Counted from the first letter of the stretch, positions 28,470-38,803 are shown. The stretch is 64,000 nt of DNA from JAHQVI01 sp963749875 (GCA_963749875.1 CAVVOX010000004.1:434001-498000), one strand, 5' to 3'. Numbers and translations are program-made. Notes: a model not told the origin generated them from the sequence alone.

Positions 28470-29084
28470 ATGAACGACATCCGTGCCGGCAGCGTTCAAG
28501 ACGACCTTCCGCCGACCTTGATCGCACTGATGAAGGGGGTGGTCGAGCGAGAGCGCTCTGCGGATTTATGGCAGGATCTGATGCAGCATAAGTCGCAGAT
28601 CCGCGACTATGTCGGGATCATCGGTCTCGATCTGATACTCGATGAGGCCGAGGGGTTCGCTTATCTGAGACAGCGCCGGGAGATCGAGGGCGAAACGCCG
28701 CTGCCGCGTCTTGTGCCTCGCCGTCAGCTCAGCTATTCGGTAAGCCTGACGCTCGCCTTGCTGCGCCGCCGTCTTGCCGAAGCTGATGCCTCCGGCGGCG
28801 ACACTCAGCTCGTTTTGACGCGCGAAGAGATCCACGATCTCAGCCGTCACCTGATCCGCGAATCGAGCAACGAAGCTAAACAGGCCGACCGGCTGGGCCG
28901 CGATCTGCAGAAGATCGTCGAACTCGGTTTTCTCCGGCCGATCAAGCGCGGCGGCGATGCCTTCGAGGTCCGCCGTATCCTGGCGGCTTTCGTTGATGCG
29001 CAATGGCTGAACGAGTTGGACCAGAGTCTTGCCGACTATGCGGCCTATGCCTCCTCGAAACGCGAAATGGCAGATGGAACATGA
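28470..29084 (+). CDS. jetB: Wadjet type I protein JetB (DUF4194)
   Basis: 204 aa; ATG at 28470, 4 bases after the jetA stop, with ACAGGGA upstream. DUF4194 proteins are the small winged-helix (MukE/KITE-like) subunit that bridges JetA and JetC. Characteristic stretches are DYVGIIGLDLILDEAEGFAYLRQR and LVPRRQLSYSVSLTLALLRRRL, then a second winged-helix region LTREEIHDLSRHLIRES. The stop overlaps the jetC start (ATGA). Intact. Confidence 0.93.
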   Translation: MNDIRAGSVQDDLPPTLIALMKGVVERERSADLWQDLMQHKSQIRDYVGIIGLDLILDEAEGFAYLRQRREIEGETPLPRLVPRRQLSYSVSLTLALLRRRLAEADASGGDTQLVLTREEIHDLSRHLIRESSNEAKQADRLGRDLQKIVELGFLRPIKRGGDAFEVRRILAAFVDAQWLNELDQSLADYAAYASSKREMADGT

Positions 29085-32000
29085 ACACTCTCCTGGACGA
29101 TCTGACAACGGTTGCGCCATCCCCGGGCGGACAGACTTCGGAACGGGAAGAGCAGGAGGGCGAACGTCCTGGCGTCCGGCTGATGTCGGTTGAAGTGCTG
29201 AACTGGGGCACATTTGACCGGCATATCTGGAGCCTGGACCTGTCAGGCGGCAACGGATTGCTGACTGGCCAGAACGGGGCTGGAAAATCGACACTGGTCG
29301 ATGCGATCACGACATTGCTCGTACCGGCCCACCGCATCAACTACAACAAGGCGGGACAGGCGGAGCGCGCCGAGCGCGATCTTCGCTCCTACGTGCTCGG
29401 AACCTACAAGAGTGAGCGCACATCGACTGGCAGCGGCGCTAGGCCTGTCTCATTGCGCACCCCTGGCAAGACCTACTCCGTCATACTAGGCCGCTTTTAC
29501 AATGCCGGCTTCAACGAGACGTTGACACTCGCGCAAGTGTTCTGGTTCAAGGAGCCGCACGGTCAACCAGCCCGCTTCTTCGTTGTCGCTGAAAGCGCCC
29601 TGTCGATCAAAGAGCATTTCGCAGGCTTCGGCCGCGATATCAATGGCTTGAAAAAGCGTCTGCGCAAGACGCCAGGCATTACGCTCCACGACAACTATCC
29701 GCCCTATGGAGCCGATTTCCGCCGCCGCTTCGGTATCGCTGGAGAGCAGGCTATCGACCTCTTCCTGCAGACGGTCTCGATGAAGACGGTTGGCGATCTT
29801 ACCGGGTTCGTGCGCCGTCACATGCTGGAGCCGTTCCCCGTCGAGGAGCGGATCGAACAGATGATCCGTCACTTCGACGATCTCACCCGCGCTCATGGCG
29901 AGGTGGTGAAAGCGCGCAACCAGATCGAGCGGCTGACGCCGATCGTGTCGGACTGTGACAGACACGCCGATCTGACTGCAGAAGTTGAAGGACTCACAGT
30001 CGCCAGGGATGCCCTGAAAGCCTATATGGCAACCCATCTGTGCGCCTTGATCAATGAACGGATGAAGTCGCTTGATGAGGATCTCCACCGTCTCGGGCAG
30101 CGGATCGCCAATCTGCGCGTCAGGGAGGCCGAGAACGAGCAGACGCGGCGGGCGTTGGAGAAGGACATCAATGCGAATGGCGGGGCGCGGCTCAGTCAGA
30201 TCGAGCTTGAATTGCGGCAGAGATCGGCCTTGCGCGACGACCGCAAGCGGCGTGCGGACGGTTATGCTGCAGTCGCCACAGCGCTCGGCTTCGACATGCC
30301 CAAATCGCCGGATAGCTTCGCCGACAATCAGGTGGCAGTCCGGCAGCAGCGTATGACGGCCGTTGACGAGGAAAGTGCGCTCCAGAACAAACGCGTCGAG
30401 CTGGAAATCGACTTCCATGCGAAGCGCGATGAGCATGATACGCATCTGAAGGAAATCGCATCCCTGAAGCGGCGGCGTTCGAATCTGCCGGCCCCGATGA
30501 TCGCGTTGCGCGAGCGGCTATGCGAGGAGACAGGCATTGCGCCGGATGCCGTGCCCTTTGCTGGAGAGCTGATCGAGGTGCGCAAGGATGCGGCCGAGTG
30601 GGAGGGGGCGGCCGAGCGGCTGCTGCGCGGCTTTGCCCAGACGCTGCTTGTGCCCGTGCGCCATTACGATGTGGTGTCGGCCTGGGCGGAAGGCGATATC
30701 GGCGCGCGTCTCGTCTATTTCCGTGTGCCCGCGGATGTTCCTGTCCAGCGGCAACGGCGACATCCGCAGGCGCTTTCGGAGAAGCTGCGCCTGCGCGACG
30801 ACACGCCGCTCTATCACTGGCTGCAGCGTGAGGTCGACAAGCGTTTCGACCATGTCTGCTGCACCAGCATCGAGCAGTTCCGGCGCGAGACGAGAGCGAT
30901 CACGAAGAGCGGGCAGATCAGAACCGGCGGCGATCGTCATGAGAAGGATGACCGTCACCGCATCGACGACCGGACGCGCTATGTGCTCGGCTGGTCGAAT
31001 GCCGCCAAGATCGCCGCACTGGAGACGCAGGCGCGGGCGATGGAGAAGGTCGTCCAGACGCTTGGCCGGGACATTGCAGATGTGCAGACGAAATTGCGCT
31101 CGCTTTCTGATCGCAGGGGACGGCTTGAGAAGCTCAGCGCGTTCGAAAGTTTTGCCGATATCGACTGGAGCTCGGTCGTCCTTGAGATCGAGACGCTGGA
31201 AGCGGAACGGCAAGAGCTGGCCGAAGGCTCGGACATTCTACAGGCGCTTCGCGCCCGCCAGAAGGAGGCGGAGGCCGGATATCGCGATCTGCGCGTAAAA
31301 CTTGATAACGCCAACCGAGAGGAAGCGAAGACCACGGATCGGCGCGAGGAGCTTTGCCGCCGCCGTGGGACTGCGGAGGCAGACATCGATGCAATCCCGG
31401 AGGACAAACGCCTGGCGGCGGCCCAGATGCTCGATGCGCTGCGCGAAGAGGCACTCGGCGCGCAGAAGCTGACCATCGAAGGCTGCCACATCCGCGAAAG
31501 CGAGATTCGCAAAGCCCTCCAGGACCGTATCGATTCCCGGCAAGGGAGCTTGCGCACGCTCGGCGGTCGTATAGCGGCCGCCATGAGCGACTACCGCAAT
31601 CTCTATCCGGAAGAAACACGCGATGTCGACAGCTCCGTGGAGGCGGCTGATGAATACCGCAAGATGCTTACATCGTTACGCGAGGAAGGTTTGCCGCGCT
31701 TCGAGGTGCGCTTCAAATCCTTGCTCAACGAGAATGCCATCCGCGAGGTCGCCGGCTTCCAATCCAAGCTGCGGGAGGAAGAGCGTACGATCCGCGACCG
31801 GATCGAGACGATCAATGGCTCGCTCCGCGACATCGATTATCACGACGGCACTTATATTTCGGTCGAGGCGACATCGACGGCAAATTCCGAGATCCGAGAA
31901 TTCCAGCAGGATATGCGGAAATGCACCGAGAACACGCTGACGGGCAGCGAGGACAACACCTATGCGGAAGCGAAATTCCTGGAGGTGAAACGCGTGATCG

Positions 32001-32527
32001 AGCGTTTTCGCGGGCGCGAAGGCTACACCGGGACCGACCAGCGATGGACGCAAAAAGTCACCGACGTCCGCAACTGGTTCGAATTTTCCGCATCGGAGCG
32101 CTGGCGTGCCGATGAGACCGAGCGCGAGCACTATTCCGATTCCGGGGGCAAGTCAGGCGGACAGAAGGAGAAGCTCGCCTATACGATCCTGGCAGCGAGT
32201 CTTGCCTACCAGTTTGGACTGGACAAGAGCTCGGAACGCTCGCGCGCGTTCCATTTCGTCATGATCGACGAGGCGTTCGGGCGCGGCTCCGACGAGGCCG
32301 CGGAGTTCGGCCTGAAATTGTTCAGGAAAATGGGACTGCAACTGCTCATCGCGACGCCGCTGCAGAAAATCCATGTCATCGAGCCGCATGTTTCCGCGGT
32401 CGGCTTCGTCCACAATGAGGATGGCAAGCGCTCTTTTCTCCGCAATTTGACGATCGAGGAATATCGCGAGGAGAAGCGGAGCAGGTCGTTGGACGAGCGA
32501 TCGAACTCACAGATACGGGCGGCATGA
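29081..32527 (+). CDS. jetC: Wadjet type I SMC-like ATPase JetC
   Basis: 1148 aa. N-terminal ATPase half: VLNWGTFDRHIWSLDLSGGN then Walker A GQNGAGKST (Lys69). Long coiled-coil arms run about 280-470 and 670-960, separated by a hinge region. C-terminal half: ABC signature SGGQKEKLAY (Ser1025) and Walker B HFVMIDEAFG (Asp1063, Glu1064). JetC is the motor that extrudes DNA loops in the JetABC dimer. An unbroken frame of this length argues that the operon is functional. Start ATG overlaps jetB stop; stop overlaps jetD start. Confidence 0.95.
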   Translation: MNTLLDDLTTVAPSPGGQTSEREEQEGERPGVRLMSVEVLNWGTFDRHIWSLDLSGGNGLLTGQNGAGKSTLVDAITTLLVPAHRINYNKAGQAERAERDLRSYVLGTYKSERTSTGSGARPVSLRTPGKTYSVILGRFYNAGFNETLTLAQVFWFKEPHGQPARFFVVAESALSIKEHFAGFGRDINGLKKRLRKTPGITLHDNYPPYGADFRRRFGIAGEQAIDLFLQTVSMKTVGDLTGFVRRHMLEPFPVEERIEQMIRHFDDLTRAHGEVVKARNQIERLTPIVSDCDRHADLTAEVEGLTVARDALKAYMATHLCALINERMKSLDEDLHRLGQRIANLRVREAENEQTRRALEKDINANGGARLSQIELELRQRSALRDDRKRRADGYAAVATALGFDMPKSPDSFADNQVAVRQQRMTAVDEESALQNKRVELEIDFHAKRDEHDTHLKEIASLKRRRSNLPAPMIALRERLCEETGIAPDAVPFAGELIEVRKDAAEWEGAAERLLRGFAQTLLVPVRHYDVVSAWAEGDIGARLVYFRVPADVPVQRQRRHPQALSEKLRLRDDTPLYHWLQREVDKRFDHVCCTSIEQFRRETRAITKSGQIRTGGDRHEKDDRHRIDDRTRYVLGWSNAAKIAALETQARAMEKVVQTLGRDIADVQTKLRSLSDRRGRLEKLSAFESFADIDWSSVVLEIETLEAERQELAEGSDILQALRARQKEAEAGYRDLRVKLDNANREEAKTTDRREELCRRRGTAEADIDAIPEDKRLAAAQMLDALREEALGAQKLTIEGCHIRESEIRKALQDRIDSRQGSLRTLGGRIAAAMSDYRNLYPEETRDVDSSVEAADEYRKMLTSLREEGLPRFEVRFKSLLNENAIREVAGFQSKLREEERTIRDRIETINGSLRDIDYHDGTYISVEATSTANSEIREFQQDMRKCTENTLTGSEDNTYAEAKFLEVKRVIERFRGREGYTGTDQRWTQKVTDVRNWFEFSASERWRADETEREHYSDSGGKSGGQKEKLAYTILAASLAYQFGLDKSSERSRAFHFVMIDEAFGRGSDEAAEFGLKLFRKMGLQLLIATPLQKIHVIEPHVSAVGFVHNEDGKRSFLRNLTIEEYREEKRSRSLDERSNSQIRAA

Positions 32528-33735
32528 GCAATTGGACGACGCCTGAGGATATCCGCGCCGAGACGGAACGTTTGTGGTCTCGCGGTCACCTTCTGGCTTG
32601 CGTGCTCGACAAGATTGCTGACGGGATCGTCGAGCCGTCGATCCAGTTTCCCTATCGGCGACGTTTGCGCGGACCACGCGCGGACGAGCTTGGGTCCGCT
32701 TTCGAAACCGTTCGCAACTGGGTTCAATCGCTGAACGCAGCATCGCGGACCCAAATGGGCATAGGCTTCGAAATCGAATGGCGGGATGTCAATACGCGCC
32801 AGCTTGGCCGGAATCCTCTTCCAACAGCGTGGATATTGCCGTCTCTTGACGACGCCCTTGCCCAGATCGGACGCAGCGCCGAGGCTGAACAATTTGCGGA
32901 GCTTGCGGCGGTCACATCAGCGCGCTTGCCGGGGCTTGTGGCCTGGATAGCAAAGAAACCCTTCGCGCTGCTGGATCATAGCGACGATTGGGAACGAATT
33001 CTCGACGTAATCGACTGGTTTCTCGCGCATCCGAAGTCCGGTGTGTATGTTCGACAGATCGATGCCCCGGGCGTCGACACCAAATTCATCGAGGCGCGAA
33101 AGGTATTGATTAGTGAACTGATGGAATTCCTTTTGCCTGCCAATGCAATTGAAAACGGGCACGTGGCTGGGCAGTCCTTCGAGGCGCGATACGGTCTCAA
33201 ATCGAAGCCAGCCCTCATACGTTTCCGGCTGCTCAATTCTTGTCTGGCAATCGCCTCTCTCACGGATCTCACAGTGCCGGCATCGGAGTTTGCCCGGCTC
33301 GAAATCGGCGCAAAGCGCATTTTTATCGTCGAAAATGAGGTCACATTCCTGGCCTTTCCCGACGTGCCTGACAGCCTGATAATCTTTGGAGCCGGCTATG
33401 GCGTCGAACGCCTTGCAGCAACCCGTTGGCTCGCATGTTGTGCAGTGATCTATTGGGGCGATATCGACACACACGGCTTCGCCATTCTCGACCGTCTGCG
33501 CGCCATGTTCCCGCAGACAAAATCCCTCCTGATGGATCGGGCAACGCTGCTTACCCATCGTTTCCATTGGGGCTTCGAGGCGGCACCTCAGTCGGCGGAG
33601 CTTAGCCACCTCGACAGCGAAGAGCACGCCCTCTATGACGATCTGCGCTATAATCGATTGGGTTCGGGCGTCCGCCTCGAACAGGAACGCGTGCCTTTCG
33701 GTTTTGTTCGCTCAGCCATTCTTGCTTGCCGGTAG
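32524..33735 (+). CDS. jetD: Wadjet type I nuclease JetD (DUF3322-DUF2220)
   Basis: 403 aa, start overlapping the jetC stop (ATGA). N-terminal DUF3322 (about 1-190), C-terminal DUF2220 Toprim fold related to topoisomerase VI subunit A / Spo11. Likely Toprim metal ligands: Glu270 and Glu272 in VENEVTFLAFP, and Asp313 and Asp315 in WGDIDTHGF. JetD cleaves the plasmid DNA after the SMC complex detects its small circular form. Full length, last gene of the operon. Confidence 0.94.
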   Translation: MSNWTTPEDIRAETERLWSRGHLLACVLDKIADGIVEPSIQFPYRRRLRGPRADELGSAFETVRNWVQSLNAASRTQMGIGFEIEWRDVNTRQLGRNPLPTAWILPSLDDALAQIGRSAEAEQFAELAAVTSARLPGLVAWIAKKPFALLDHSDDWERILDVIDWFLAHPKSGVYVRQIDAPGVDTKFIEARKVLISELMEFLLPANAIENGHVAGQSFEARYGLKSKPALIRFRLLNSCLAIASLTDLTVPASEFARLEIGAKRIFIVENEVTFLAFPDVPDSLIIFGAGYGVERLAATRWLACCAVIYWGDIDTHGFAILDRLRAMFPQTKSLLMDRATLLTHRFHWGFEAAPQSAELSHLDSEEHALYDDLRYNRLGSGVRLEQERVPFGFVRSAILACR

Positions 33736-33853
33736 TTTTCGCTTCTCATACCGATAGGTCAGGCTAGAACTGCCGCGCAGCATGAAGACACTTTATATCG
33801 AGCTGGGCACGCACCGGAACCATGGCAGAGCTCAAAGGCAGGCTTCAAGAGAA

Positions 33854-34257
33854 TCATTCCGGTACGGTGACTTTGGGAAGCTCCAACATTGCCCCGCCCA
33901 CTGCGACGACAAGCTGGCGGCTGGACGCATTCTCACTCAATGCCGGCCAACTGTCGAAGTCAGGCTCGGACATATTGTAATCCCAATCATAGGGAGTATA
34001 TGTGGCCAGGGCTCGCACCATGGGAAGCGTATTGCCGCCGCCCGTGAACAGAAACTCTATCGGGATTCTCATTGCAGGCCGTGAAGAACGCTGCGCCCAT
34101 TCCACCGCTTTTTCCAAGGAGCATGCGAATTTCTCGCTCAACTGCTCACTGAACGCTTGAACGCCTTCCGAATTGACAAACTCATCGACGGTCATCTGCA
34201 ACACATCATCGCCAACGCGGACAAGCAGCGTTCCGCTATTGAAGAGTTCTTCCTTAT
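33854..34257 (-). pseudogene. C-terminal fragment of an Hsp70-like ATPase
   Basis: About 134 codons of the C-terminal part remain, entering from the IS1595 end at 34257. FLFTGGGNTLPMVRALA matches the adenosine-binding motif of DnaK-type actin-fold ATPases, and VVAVGGAMLELPKV the final helix. The start, phosphate loops and most of the ATPase are lost. Convergent with jetD. Confidence 0.7.
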
Positions 34258-35309
34258 GGCTCTGTCCGCGTTGAGTATGTGTTTCATCCAATGGCGGCGG
34301 CCAAGCAGTGCTCGGGCGCAAGGGAAGCAGCGGATTTTTCCAGCATTCGCCGCCAGCCGAGATAGTTGGGCAGATATTTCGTCGCCACGCCGTTGAAGCG
34401 GTTGAGCCATTTCTTGAAGCGGCTGATATAGCTATTGACGGTCTGGATGTGCAGCACCTTTTCATGCACGTGCTCGCCGTGGCTGGCGAGGATCAGCTCG
34501 TATTCGATCGCTTCTGCCTTGGCGAAAGCGATCAGCGCCGGATCGCCGTCCATGCACAGCAGCACGTCAGTGTTCGAAACTGCTCCCTTCAAAACCGCGT
34601 TGACGGCGTCCTCCGAGCGATTGTGCAACACCGCATCCAGATGATGGCCGTAGCGGTCGCGGGCGATCAGGATCGGCGTTTGTTCGCTGGACAAGCCTGG
34701 CTTTTCAGCCTTGCCGCCGCGCTTCCTCGCCTTGCGCGGCAAGCGCCGCTCACCTTTCCGGCTTTGCAGAACGAAACATTCGTCGACCTCGACGATGCCG
34801 GTCAGCCGCTGGTCCTTAAGGTCTTTCTGCGCCTTCAAAAAACGATGCCTCCAGCGGAAGGACGTGCTCTTGTCGATCCCGGTCCGCACCGCCGCGGCGC
34901 GGACGGTCTCCGAGCCGTTGAGCGCTTCGGCGAATTTCAGCCAGCGGTCCCGCTTTCGAAGCCGGGCCAGCGGCGTGCCGGTCAGAGCGTTGAACGTCCT
35001 GGCGCAGGCCAGGCATTTGTAACGCCACAGACCCCGCGCCATACCATGGCGATGGATGCGACGCCCCTTGCAATGCGGGCATTTCAGATCGGTCTGAAAC
35101 TGGCCATCGATGAGCTTTTGCGTTTCATTTCCAGCGCTCCGCTCGCGAAGAGTATCGATCAGCTTGCGGCCCTGCGCGGGCGTGAGTTCCGCGATAAGTT
35201 CCGCTAGCCGCTGTTTGAATTTTCGGTGCTCCATGATCGGTCTCCCTTAATGGGAACAAATCAGGAACTTGAACTGCCGTCAATCCCCATACTCAGCGCG
35301 GACAGAGCC
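34258..35309 (-). mobile_element. IS1595-family element, copy 2 (inverted to copy 1)
   Basis: 1052 bp, same ends and length as copy 1 and an identical transposase, in the opposite direction. Flanking 8-mers TTCCTTAT and TTGGCAGA differ. Each flank holds a different gene lacking its 5' part, so a deletion or inversion has taken place at this copy. Confidence 0.92.
34284..35234 (-). CDS. IS1595-family transposase, copy 2
   Basis: 316 aa, residue-for-residue the same as the copy at 17256: zinc ribbon CPHCKGRRIHRHG / YKCLACARTF, EVDECF and CMDGDPALI of the DDE domain. The near-perfect identity of copies 1 and 2 means recent transposition or gene conversion. Confidence 0.93.
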   Translation of the reverse strand: MEHRKFKQRLAELIAELTPAQGRKLIDTLRERSAGNETQKLIDGQFQTDLKCPHCKGRRIHRHGMARGLWRYKCLACARTFNALTGTPLARLRKRDRWLKFAEALNGSETVRAAAVRTGIDKSTSFRWRHRFLKAQKDLKDQRLTGIVEVDECFVLQSRKGERRLPRKARKRGGKAEKPGLSSEQTPILIARDRYGHHLDAVLHNRSEDAVNAVLKGAVSNTDVLLCMDGDPALIAFAKAEAIEYELILASHGEHVHEKVLHIQTVNSYISRFKKWLNRFNGVATKYLPNYLGWRRMLEKSAASLAPEHCLAAAIG

Positions 35310-35310
35310 T

Positions 35311-35430
35311 TGGCAGAAGGCCCGAGAGTATCGACAGTTATTTGTTGAGCCGGAAGATCAGAAAGCAGCCGAGTTCTATCGAATCGTCGAAGAAGCATAC
35401 GAGTTGGCCGCAAAGGAGGCGAGCACGTGA
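35311..35430 (+). pseudogene. C-terminal fragment of an unknown gene cut by IS1595
   Basis: 39 codons run from the IS edge to TGA: WQKAREYRQLF...AAEFYRIVEEAYELAAKEAST. The helical, Glu/Ala-rich sequence and clean frame look coding. The 5' part is missing. Not recognised. Confidence 0.5.
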
Positions 35431-35523
35431 TACGCTGAGGCGGAGGTCTGTTGAGCGCTTTCGCTCGATTGCCTCTCGTCCCGCCCGATACTCACGCGAC
35501 GTTTTCACGCAAGCACCGGACGG

Positions 35524-35739
35524 CTACTCTACGCTTTGCCGTGGCTTCAAGGCGATTTGTGGCTTTTCGTCCTGCTTGCCTCTCCGCTTTGGATCTTCAC
35601 CAGCCACATATTCCTTAACCGGCTGGATGGTGACCTCGAAGCGGATGCCGGTCTCCTGGACCTCCCGGAGGGTCAACACGACCGCAATCACCAGCGTCAG
35701 CAAAGTAATCACGAGACCGTAGAAATTACCGTTAAACAT
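35524..35739 (-). CDS. Small single-pass membrane protein
   Basis: 71 aa with a good ribosome site (TAGGAG, 8 bases before the ATG). One N-terminal transmembrane helix (about 8-25, GLVITLLTLVIAVVLTL), then a charged tail. Not recognised. It stands alone in the debris next to IS1595 copy 2. Confidence 0.5.
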   Translation of the reverse strand: MFNGNFYGLVITLLTLVIAVVLTLREVQETGIRFEVTIQPVKEYVAGEDPKRRGKQDEKPQIALKPRQSVE

Positions 35740-36591
35740 CGGCTTCTCCTACCCCACTGCAATAGAATGGCCGAACACTCGGAAATCGGTAATTGGTCTT
35801 GGTCTTTGTAGCAATTCCTCCTTTCAGTTCGATTTCCTGCGTTTTGACCTCGTAGCTTAATTTGACCACAACCAGATTGTACATTTGCGAAACAAATAGT
35901 ATTCAAATTCATTGAACATAGCTGGCAATTTGCCGAAAATTTTAAAAGTTCAGAATTTTACGAAAAGTTTCGGAATTTGCTACATACTCATACAGAGCAA
36001 AACCGAGGCGGCAGGCCATAGCGATAGTCGGTTGCGTGAATGGAAATACGTCAGAGTGTTCGATTGCTGAAGATTAAAAAGAGCTCACCCCAGCCCACCT
36101 TCGCTGCTCTTATGGCAGTTGCCCTGCGGTTTATTCCCTCAGCGACGGCGATCTTTAATTCGTTGGAAAAACACTCTCACCTGAAGTCCTAGCGAAATCG
36201 CGCCGAAAATTGGGAACGACGAGTTTGCTTCAGCTTAGTCCTGATCTAATGGAGGGGCTAATGGATTAATTGCGCTTAAGGACGCAACGCGTGTTAATCA
36301 AACGCATAGAGATTATTTGGCATATGCGCTAGATATACTGAAACGCCTATTTTCGATTAGAGTGCTGAATAAGATGCTTTGGGTCGCAGAACTTAAAGGC
36401 AGTATTTTGGTAAAGTTTGATCTGTTAATATTAGGTCGTTTAGACGAGGGGTTCAAAGTTACTAAAAACAATATTGTTGACGATCGGTGCACAGAAATGT
36501 TAATCTAGGCTGTCATCAATAGCACCGGCTGTTGTCAAGACTGGAATTATATTTACTGGCTAAGTGGGATCGGCAACGCGGGGAGAGCCGA
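35740..36591. other. AT-rich region with no supported gene
   Basis: About 850 bases of AT-rich DNA. A 63-codon frame at 36317 is not convincing. The composition differs from the GC-rich core genes and suggests acquired DNA. Confidence 0.4.
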
Positions 36592-36855
36592 ATGCCCAAA
36601 GGAGGAAGACAGTTACTCAAAGAAGAGATTAACGCCGCCACATCTGCGTTGCGTGCCATCAAATGTCCAGCGGTGTACACGTTGAGTGATGGCAATCTTC
36701 TCATAATCGGAAAGAAGTTGTCAAAAGATATATATAAGCAGGTTGAAGGAAAAGTTGCCGATGACGAGTTGGCTGTTGTCTTGAGCCCGAGTTCTTCAAA
36801 AACCTATAAAGCGGCCATTCGGATGAATATGCGCTATCTGCCAGATCGAATATAG
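36592..36855 (+). CDS. Small hypothetical protein
   Basis: 87 aa from the ATG at 36592, preceded by CGGGGAGAG at the right distance. It reads MPKGGRQLLKEEINAATSAL..., basic, with VYTLSDGNLLIIGKKLSKD suggesting a small mixed fold. No family recognised. AT-rich like its surroundings. Confidence 0.45.
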   Translation: MPKGGRQLLKEEINAATSALRAIKCPAVYTLSDGNLLIIGKKLSKDIYKQVEGKVADDELAVVLSPSSSKTYKAAIRMNMRYLPDRI

Positions 36856-37607
36856 CCTGCGATGCGCATTTGTAGCGTTAGGCGATTCCCAACTTGTGAC
36901 TAATATACATAGACGATATAATTGCCTGATTGGATCTGGCTCCAATCTAAAGCAAGTCATAGCGTGTACAACCGTTAGCACAACTCGAAGAAATAAATAC
37001 CAAGTGTCGGATACAACTAACGAAAACTTTATCTACCCATCACAACGTCGGATAGTTGCCGGGTCGAGGTGAAGAGACGGAGAGCGGTTGCCGGGGAATA
37101 GCAATTTTTTTTGCATTTGATCCTGGGAGAACTGTTTGAGATGTCCGCCGGGTTCGGCGCGTTTTTTTGATGCAGCTGAGAAGAGTGGTTTACTTACGGC
37201 TGAAGACGCAACGCATCTGTCCGAACCCTTATACGACATGGCGCGCAGATGGCGAGAGTATACAATGGTGTGTTCAGCTCCGTTTTTCTCCGCCCCCGCG
37301 TAAGGACTATTCTCGATCACGTGGATGAATTGGATCATCTCTCCGAGTCGGCGCTGGCTATCGGCGGTTCCTGGGCTGATCGATTGTATCGAAACCTGCC
37401 CATTCCCTCTGCTTCTCAAAAAGACACTTGAAGTCCAATCATTTAGGCAAATCACCATCGAAGGCGAGATTGAATTCTATCTCAGTCTCCGTGGCTTGCC
37501 TGGGCCGCTGCACTGGACACTCATCTGTATCGGACCCTGGGCAGGCCTTAGAGCTAGAGGGATCATGGCGATGGTTCAAGCACTTGAGCAAAAGGTCGTA
37601 AGGCTGC
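36856..37607. other. Region with no supported gene
   Basis: About 750 bases. Open frames on both strands switch without a consistent coding signal. Possibly the lost 5' part of the pseudogene that follows. Confidence 0.35.
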
Positions 37608-38489
37608 CCGCAACCCGTAGACCTTGTCAATGGTGTTCTCGGCCAGCGGGTGTCGCTTCCGATGTTCTCGCGCGGGCTTCAGGGCGTAGTCCTTGGATTG
37701 TTTACCGATATACCCAAGGATCAGATGCAACCGATCCTAACACTCCTTCTCCAATTCGGAGAATCACTCTCCGACATTTACTCCGACTTGCGGTTGAAAG
37801 CATTACCGAAGCTCTTGAGGGCGAACTCGACGAAGAGGAGCTGGCGCGCGAAATCATCAATGTCGTTTCTCCCATAGCAAAGATTATAGTCAGCCGCGAA
37901 GGACGTCGGGCTGGCTATAAGATTGGTACGGAAAGTATCTATTGGGCAGGCTATGAGCAGATGTCGCCTCAGCAACTCGGCGAAAAACGCTCTGATCACG
38001 GATTTTCCGTCGCCGGTCCTGATAACGCGGAGATTTATATCGAAACATTGACCGATGTTCCGCACCTGAACCCCGAATTCACACGCATTCGGCTCGAAAA
38101 CTCACTCACAAAGATTTTCGGCTCGATCTCGATCGTGACGGACGGTCCAGTGCTTCCTTTCGCCGAGATACGCCAATTGCGCGAGGAGTTGGAGGCCAAT
38201 GCGGAAGAGGACAATGTTTCGCTGGCCAAACTCCGCCAATACTATGTGGTTCAGAAGATCGAAAAATATTGGCACAGGGGCGCGGTCAGAGTCACGAACA
38301 GCGAAATGAAGAAGCTATCTCGAAGGACGGGGCCGTGATGCGAAGAACGGCTATCAGGTCACCTCCTTTGTCTCGGAGTTCGAGAAGATCTTCACCGACA
38401 AGGTCACCATAGCCAAGACGCGGAACGCGCTCTCATTGTCATGGAGCAAATCCGCTTCGGCGCCAGCGAATAAATCACCGAATACGTAA
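37608..38489 (+). pseudogene. Frameshifted uncharacterised gene ahead of the GTA cluster
   Basis: A coherent protein can be read only by changing frame: first PQPVDLVNGVLGQRVSLPMF... to LRLKALPKLLR (about 37608-37813), then a second frame from EGELDEEELAREIINVVSPI through GRRAGYKIGTESIYWAGYEQ to HRGAVRVTNSEMKK, then a third frame DAKNGYQVTSFVSEFEKIF ending at 38489. Two indels or decay events are needed. Not recognised. Confidence 0.5.
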
Positions 38490-38803
38490 ATTCACGAATT
38501 CACAGCGCAACGCTTTTCCTGTATGGTCCCGGCATGATCGGAAAAGTGGGTGAGCCGCTGAGCGGCGCATGAGACGGGCAGTCAGTCCGCACCCGTCCGA
38601 TCCAGTCCGGTTTCACAAGTCCCCCGAATTGTCTAACGCGCGGCGGCCTGCTCGAGTGGCGTTCTCTCCTCTCGCCGGCTCGCAGGCGCCGCCGCCCTCT
38701 TTCCAAGAGCCAACCCATCGAAGACAAGACTTTACCGCCCTCGCCCCCGCCGCTCGCCGCAGGGGCCGAGCTCGACTGGGCCGCCGTCGAGCTGGACTAT
38801 GCG

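Noticed and set aside
36317..36508. 63-codon AT-rich frame as a gene
   Set aside because: Short, no clear ribosome site, and composed of residues expected from AT-rich non-coding DNA.
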